A stretch of 17,308 bases of DNA from Clostridiales bacterium. GTDB taxonomy: Bacteria; Bacillota; Clostridia; Oscillospirales; Acutalibacteraceae. A program made the translations under genes and the position numbers. The stretch is from positions 2,101 to 19,408 of the forward strand of contig DYBQ01000040.1 in assembly GCA_019418545.1 (NCBI GenBank), in the 5' to 3' direction. The notes under the pieces were generated by a model, which searched no databases, was not told the DNA's origin, and worked only from the letters and a program-made list of their open reading frames with translations. Positions 13,564 to 17,308 of this stretch are shown piece by piece (within the stretch, counting starts at the first letter, position 1; the number at the start of each line of letters is the position of its first letter).

Positions 13564-14340
13564 TTATGCCAGCAGTTGGTCAATATAGTCAGCTACGCTC
13601 GTAACTGTTTTGGAGACAGATGCCAGTACTTCCTTTTCTGCGGAAATCGGAGCGGCACCATGAAAAGCAGTCAGCATGGGCAAATCGTTATTGCCATCGC
13701 CAATGGTATAGATTTCATCCGGGTCCCAGCCTTTTTTCTCTGCAAGCATACGGATTCCCTGCCCTTTGTTGGCCTCAAAGGCTGTTGTGTCCACATAGTT
13801 GCGGTTTACATGAGAAGCGGTAATGCCGGGATACCGCTCACTCATCATGGCGGCGAACCGGTGGGCTTCGGGGGAATTGGGGGAGACAGTACTAATTTGA
13901 ATTACACCTGTAAGATTCCGCATTTCTTCGGCTTCCAGCCGTCCCAGGTTGCACACATAAGGCCATGCTTCATCCCAAAAAGGGTCCCCGGACTGGTGAA
14001 TATGGATGGCAATGCCCTCCCGGGTAGCTGCTAAATAAAGAGGCATGTCGTCCAGCTGAGGAAAGGAAAGAATTTCGCGGGAAACTTTATCAGGTAATGC
14101 TGCTGCCCAAAGCAGTTTCCCCTCTGGCTCATGAATTGCTGCGCCATTGACACAAACCAAAAAGTCCACCGGGATATGGTATCTTTGTAATTCAGGAAGA
14201 ATCATATTGTATGGGCGGCCCGTCACAATTCCAAACTGATTTCCGGCTTTTTGCCAACGCTTTACAGCATCTATGTTTTGCGGAATCAATTCTTCCCCCA
14301 TATGGAAGGTTCCGTCAAAATCAGAAGCGAGGACTTTCAT
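13564..14340 (-). CDS. Cof-type HAD-IIB sugar-phosphate phosphatase
   Basis: This is a 258-residue haloacid dehalogenase superfamily hydrolase of the Cof/IIB class, cytoplasmic and Mg-dependent. Motif I is DFDGTF (nucleophile D7, acid D9), motif II T40-G41-R42, motif III K192 in EANKGQG, and motif IV GDGNND (214-219). The cap domain between about 80 and 185 sets specificity and is divergent. Relatives dephosphorylate sugar phosphates, flavin or thiamin intermediates; the substrate cannot be inferred here. I chose ATG 14340 because GGATGGAG lies 7 bases upstream; the longer open frame crosses the promoter. It is divergent from feoA. Confidence 0.93.
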   Translation of the reverse strand: MKVLASDFDGTFHMGEELIPQNIDAVKRWQKAGNQFGIVTGRPYNMILPELQRYHIPVDFLVCVNGAAIHEPEGKLLWAAALPDKVSREILSFPQLDDMPLYLAATREGIAIHIHQSGDPFWDEAWPYVCNLGRLEAEEMRNLTGVIQISTVSPNSPEAHRFAAMMSERYPGITASHVNRNYVDTTAFEANKGQGIRMLAEKKGWDPDEIYTIGDGNNDLPMLTAFHGAAPISAEKEVLASVSKTVTSVADYIDQLLA

Positions 14341-14389
14341 AATATTGCTCCATCCTTTCCAGCAGCAAAAGCTTTGATTCTTGTTTAAC

Positions 14390-14418
14390 AGTATATCACT
14401 TTTCCCTGTAAAAAGCAA
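14390..14418 (-). promoter_or_regulatory. Sigma-A promoter of the HAD phosphatase gene
   Basis: On the minus strand, TTGCTT (14418-14413) and TATACT (14395-14390) have a 17-base spacer ending in TGA. The start would be near 14383. Confidence 0.65.
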
Positions 14419-14456
14419 AAAGTAGATTTGGAAGAAAGAAAACAGGGGGATTTCCA

Positions 14457-14485
14457 TTGCATTTTGTATGGGAATGTGATAAAAT
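14457..14485 (+). promoter_or_regulatory. Sigma-A promoter of feoAB
   Basis: TTGCAT (14457-14462) and TAAAAT (14480-14485) are 17 bases apart, with TG just before the -10. The start near 14492 places the iron box directly downstream. Confidence 0.7.
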
Positions 14486-14497
14486 ACCTCACGTAAG

Positions 14498-14516
14498 TTA
14501 GGTTAGGCTAACAAAT
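14498..14516. promoter_or_regulatory. DtxR/IdeR-type iron box in the feo promoter
   Basis: TTAGGTTAGGCTAACAAAT matches 16 of 19 positions of the DtxR/IdeR consensus TTAGGTTAGGCTAACCTAA as I know it, including a perfect GTTAG-G-CTAAC core (14502-14512 region). It lies just after the expected start point, where an Fe(II)-bound repressor would block transcription of feoAB. Confidence 0.6.
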
Positions 14517-14560
14517 ATGTGTTACAACAGATACAGGAGAGGGAAAGGAAAGACCTGTTC

Positions 14561-14788
14561 ATGAAATTGAGCGAAGGAATACCGGGAAAAACCTATCGGG
14601 TGCTGGACATTTGTCTGGCTATGCAGATGGAGCGCCGTTTGGAAGCGTTAGGGTTAACGCCTGGCGGCCATATTGAAATTATGAATAAGAAGCCCCACGG
14701 AGCAGTCATTGCCAAATTCCGTGGTTCACGGTTTGCCCTTGGCAAGAGCATGGCGGAAAAAATTCATATCGAGGAGGCAACCGCCTGA
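14561..14788 (+). CDS. feoA: Ferrous iron transport protein A
   Basis: This is a 75-residue SH3-like FeoA, a cytoplasmic accessory of FeoB. Signature elements are LSEGIPGKTYRVLDI, the MERRLEALGLTPGGHIEIM core and the basic AKFRGSRFALGKSMAEKI end. I chose ATG 14561 because AAAGGA (14544-14549) lies 11 bases upstream and the family begins here; the open frame goes back 14 codons without similarity. Its TGA overlaps the feoB ATG by one base (TGATG), so translation is coupled. Confidence 0.95.
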   Translation: MKLSEGIPGKTYRVLDICLAMQMERRLEALGLTPGGHIEIMNKKPHGAVIAKFRGSRFALGKSMAEKIHIEEATA

Positions 14789-16872
14789 TGAAAAATGAGA
14801 AAATTCAGCGTAAGGCTGGCGTGCCTGACCAAATGAAGACGATTCGAGTTGGATTTATCGGAAATCCCAACTGTGGGAAAACTACGCTTTTTAATGCATA
14901 TACCGGCGCAAATTTAAAAGTGGCTAACTGGCCGGGCGTTACGGTGGAAAAGGTGGAAGGCTCCATGATTTTCCAGGGGACGCGAATTCAGCTGGTAGAC
15001 TTGCCTGGGATTTACAGTTTGACATCCTATACGATGGAAGAAAAGGTCTCCCGGGAATATATCCTCAGTGACGATGTGGATGTGATTGTAGACGTGGCCG
15101 ATGCTTCGGCACTGGAGAGAAACCTGTATCTTACCTTGCAGCTGATTGAACTGGGAAAGCCAGTGGTGCTGGCGCTGAATATGATGGACATTGTGCAAAA
15201 GCGCGGGATGGAAATCGATATGCACCGTTTGCCGGAGATGCTGGGAATCCCTGTAATTGCCGTTAGTGCCCGGAAACGCCGGGGCTTGGACGTGTTGATG
15301 CATGCGGTTCTTCATCACAGCGACAGCCGGGAGCGGACGCCGCTGGTTCATCACCACAGCCGCAAATCAAGACATCTTCACGACCACCATGACGAGTTTG
15401 CCATGGTGTACAGCGACGAAATAGAAGACAAAATCGATATTGTAAAGGCAAAACTAAAAGATAAGTATCCAGAGATTAAAAATCACCGCTGGCATGCCAT
15501 GAAAATTTTGGAGGGTGACCCGGTAATCCTGAAAACTTATCCTCTTGACTTGCCCAAGGGGCTGGTAGACTCCTGTGGGCAGGAAATCATTAACGAGAAA
15601 TACGATTTTATCGAAGAAATTATTGAAGAAACACTGGTAAACCGGGAAACAAAGGCAGCTCGTACCGACCGGATTGACCGGCTGCTGACACACCGGTGGT
15701 GGGGCTTCCCAATTTTTCTTGGCATTATGGCGCTGGTATTCTTGCTGACCTTTACAGTGGGAGACTGGCTGAAGGAATATATGAGCTTGCTGCTGCAATG
15801 GGTGTCGGAATCCCTGCGCAGTGGGATGGAAGCGGCCTCGGTCAACGAAATGCTGGTTTCGTTGGTGGTAGATGGGATTGTATCGGGTGTAGGCGGAATT
15901 TTAACATTCCTGCCTAACATTATCATTCTGTTTTTAGCGCTTGCCTTTTTGGAAGACAGCGGCTATATGTCCCGTGCAGCCTATGTGATGGATGGCATTA
16001 TGAGCCGGCTGGGGCTTTCAGGAAGAGCGTTTATCCCTATGATTTTGGGCTTTGGCTGTACGGTACCCGCTATTATGGCTTCCCGCGCTTTGGAGGACAA
16101 ACGTGACCGAATGAAAACCATGCTGGTAACGCCGTTTATGTCGTGCAGTGCCCGTTTGCCAATTTATGTGCTGTTTTCCGAAATGTTCTTCCCGGAGAAT
16201 GCCATGCTGGTGGCCTACTCCATGTATGTGTTAGGGCTGCTGATTGCAATTCTGGTGGCATTTGTCATCCATCTGATTGATAAGAAAAATTCTGCCTATA
16301 CGCTGCTGATTGAACTGCCCGAATATAAGGCGCCCAGCGGACGGACTGTATTCATTTATGTGTGGGAAAAGGTGAAGGATTATCTCACAAAGGCCGGAAC
16401 CACCATTTTTATCGCGTCTATTATCATGTGGTGTATTTTAAATTTTGGCCCCACCGGTTATGTGACGGATATTGCCGACAGCTTTGGCTCTATGCTGGGA
16501 AAATGGATTGTACCGGTATTCCAGCCCATCGGCTTGGGCTATTGGCAGATTGTGGTGGCGCTCATCGCCGGGATTTCTGCCAAAGAAGTGGTGGTATCCA
16601 GCTGCTCCGTATTGTTCGGTGTAAGCAATATTACTACTACTGAAGGAATGGCCAGCCTCACTGCACTGCTTGGCGGAATTGGATTTGGCGCCCTGAATGC
16701 ATATGCCTTGATGACTTTCAGCCTGCTGTACATCCCCTGTGTGGCTACATTGGCTACCATTCATCGTGAGTCTGGCAGCTGGAAGTGGACAGGGATGGCC
16801 GCCTTGTTCCAGCTGGTGCTGGCATGGTGTGTTACTTTCCTGGTATACCAGATTGGAGGGCTGTTTGTCTGA
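14788..16872 (+). CDS. feoB: Ferrous iron transporter FeoB with His-rich linker
   Basis: This is a 694-residue membrane Fe(II) transporter with an N-terminal GTPase. G motifs: G1 GNPNCGKT (25-32), switch I around NWPGVTVEK (47-55), G3 DLPG (71-74), G4 NMMD (131-134) and G5 SARKRRG (160-166). Ten histidines lie between 172 and 201 (clusters HH, HHH, HLHDHH), unlike standard FeoB. The membrane part, from about 310, has both Gate motifs with conserved cysteines: C424 in GFGCTVPAIMASRAL and C453 in PFMSCSARLPIYVL. AGISAKEVVVSSCSVLFG follows. ATG 14788 is served by GAGGAGG (14771-14777); the next ATG (residue 16) has no ribosome binding site. It overlaps the next gene by one base. Confidence 0.97.
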   Translation: MKNEKIQRKAGVPDQMKTIRVGFIGNPNCGKTTLFNAYTGANLKVANWPGVTVEKVEGSMIFQGTRIQLVDLPGIYSLTSYTMEEKVSREYILSDDVDVIVDVADASALERNLYLTLQLIELGKPVVLALNMMDIVQKRGMEIDMHRLPEMLGIPVIAVSARKRRGLDVLMHAVLHHSDSRERTPLVHHHSRKSRHLHDHHDEFAMVYSDEIEDKIDIVKAKLKDKYPEIKNHRWHAMKILEGDPVILKTYPLDLPKGLVDSCGQEIINEKYDFIEEIIEETLVNRETKAARTDRIDRLLTHRWWGFPIFLGIMALVFLLTFTVGDWLKEYMSLLLQWVSESLRSGMEAASVNEMLVSLVVDGIVSGVGGILTFLPNIIILFLALAFLEDSGYMSRAAYVMDGIMSRLGLSGRAFIPMILGFGCTVPAIMASRALEDKRDRMKTMLVTPFMSCSARLPIYVLFSEMFFPENAMLVAYSMYVLGLLIAILVAFVIHLIDKKNSAYTLLIELPEYKAPSGRTVFIYVWEKVKDYLTKAGTTIFIASIIMWCILNFGPTGYVTDIADSFGSMLGKWIVPVFQPIGLGYWQIVVALIAGISAKEVVVSSCSVLFGVSNITTTEGMASLTALLGGIGFGALNAYALMTFSLLYIPCVATLATIHRESGSWKWTGMAALFQLVLAWCVTFLVYQIGGLFV

Positions 16873-17012
16873 TGGAATGGTTGATTCTGGGACTGATTGT
16901 GTTGTGGGCAGTTGTGGCGGTTATATGGATGCGTCGCCGCAAAAAGGCAGGAAAGTCCTGCTGCGGGGGATGCTCAGGATGTTGTGGCTGTCAACATAAA
17001 AAGGATTTTTAA
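16872..17012 (+). CDS. FeoB-associated Cys-rich membrane peptide
   Basis: This is a 46-residue peptide: one membrane helix (about 2-20, MEWLILGLIVLWAVVAVIW), a basic RRRKK stop-transfer patch, then a cysteine cluster (C30, C31, C34, C37, C38, C40) and a QHKK tail. It matches the FeoB-associated Cys-rich protein family, which occurs after feoB in many Firmicutes and may replace FeoC; its biochemical role is not established. The ATG shares its A with the feoB TGA stop, so it is coupled. The longer frame inside feoB is spurious. Confidence 0.9.
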   Translation: MEWLILGLIVLWAVVAVIWMRRRKKAGKSCCGGCSGCCGCQHKKDF

Positions 17013-17015
17013 TGG

Positions 17016-17044
17016 GAGCTGGCCTTCGGGTCGGCTCTTTTTTT
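17016..17044 (+). terminator. Terminator of the feo operon
   Basis: GAGCTGGCC (17016-17024) pairs with GGTCGGCTC (17029-17037) through nine pairs, two of them wobble, around a TTCG tetraloop. Seven T follow. Confidence 0.92.
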
Positions 17045-17104
17045 GCAGGGAGAAAATCATCCGGCTCTGAAAAAGGGGAAAACGGACAAACGACTTTTTG
17101 CACA

Positions 17105-17133
17105 TTGACGCTTATAAAATAAATTTGTATAAT
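17105..17133 (+). promoter_or_regulatory. Sigma-A promoter of deoD
   Basis: TTGACG (17105-17110) and a perfect TATAAT (17128-17133) have a 17-base spacer. Confidence 0.8.
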
Positions 17134-17204
17134 AAATTTGCATAGATTTTTTTGAATTGCAGGAAGGTTCTTCTCTGCTATGAATAAAAAGGAGGTCGTT
17201 TTTT

Positions 17205-17308
17205 ATGAGTACACCCCACAACAGCGCCAATCCCGGCGATATTGCCAAAACAGTATTGATGCCCGGTGACCCGCTGCGTGCCCAATATATCGCCGAAACT
17301 TATTTGAC
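17205..17308 (+). CDS. deoD: Purine nucleoside phosphorylase DeoD (5' part, cut by window edge)
   Basis: The first 34 codons and two bases are present. MSTPHNSANPGDIAKT is followed by VLMPGDPLRAQYIAETYL. This is the start of hexameric DeoD-type purine nucleoside phosphorylase, which splits purine nucleosides with phosphate for salvage; the GDPLRA phosphate-binding segment (G22, R26) is visible. GGAGG (17191-17195) lies 9 bases before ATG 17205. The rest lies beyond the window. Confidence 0.93.
   Translation, partial: MSTPHNSANPGDIAKTVLMPGDPLRAQYIAETYL

Overview
The window is chromosomal DNA from a low-to-moderate G+C Gram-positive bacterium. It is most likely a spore-forming, anaerobic member of the Clostridia, plausibly Oscillospiraceae/Ruminococcaceae. 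The evidence is the dgt-dnaG-rpoD gene order, a SpoIIQ-like engulfment protein behind a sigma-F-type promoter, strong AAAGGAGG-type ribosome binding sites, an archaeal/eukaryotic-type prolyl-tRNA synthetase, and FeoB with its Cys-rich partner. Genus and species cannot be read from the sequence. Almost all of it is core or housekeeping DNA. I see no insertion sequence, prophage, CRISPR array or integrated island.

Layout. 1-199: leader with a possible tail of an upstream gene and a weak promoter. 200-4589 (+): a tightly spaced run of dgt, dnaG, rpoD and an Rrf2-family regulator whose Cys/His pattern matches the Fe-S ligands of IscR. 4630-4879: promoter, tRNA-Arg(CCG) and two related tandem terminators. 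4928-5329 (+): Nudix hydrolase, converging through a shared bidirectional terminator on a UspA-like protein (5884-5420, -). 6158-7008 (-): spoIIQ-like M23 gene with its own terminator and a sigma-F-type promoter. 7233-7922 (+): lexA with a possible autoregulatory operator. 9517-8100 (-): aroE-aroK, translationally coupled, in the shikimate pathway. 9583-10064 (+): acpP behind a strong promoter and a roughly 150-nt leader that can be folded by hand into a pseudoknotted, riboswitch-like structure. 10120-13098 (+): beta and gamma subunits of a sodium-pumping decarboxylase, then proS. 13101-13541 (+): a small three-helix membrane protein. 14418-13564 (-): a Cof-type HAD phosphatase. 14457-17044 (+): feoA, feoB and a FeoB-associated Cys-rich peptide, all overlapping by one base, under a promoter carrying a near-consensus DtxR/IdeR-type iron box. 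17105-17308 (+): promoter and first 34 codons of deoD.

How the parts fit. The left block links dNTP control, replication priming and the main sigma factor with an Fe-S-responsive regulator. The right block is a self-contained ferrous iron uptake operon that appears iron-repressed. The most interesting unexplained item is the structured leader before acpP (9617-9764). Next are the iron box, the sigma-F promoter that supports the spoIIQ call, the His-rich linker in FeoB, and the orphan sodium-pump subunits that lack carboxyltransferase and biotin-carrier genes. All structures and promoters were found by eye. None was scored by a program.
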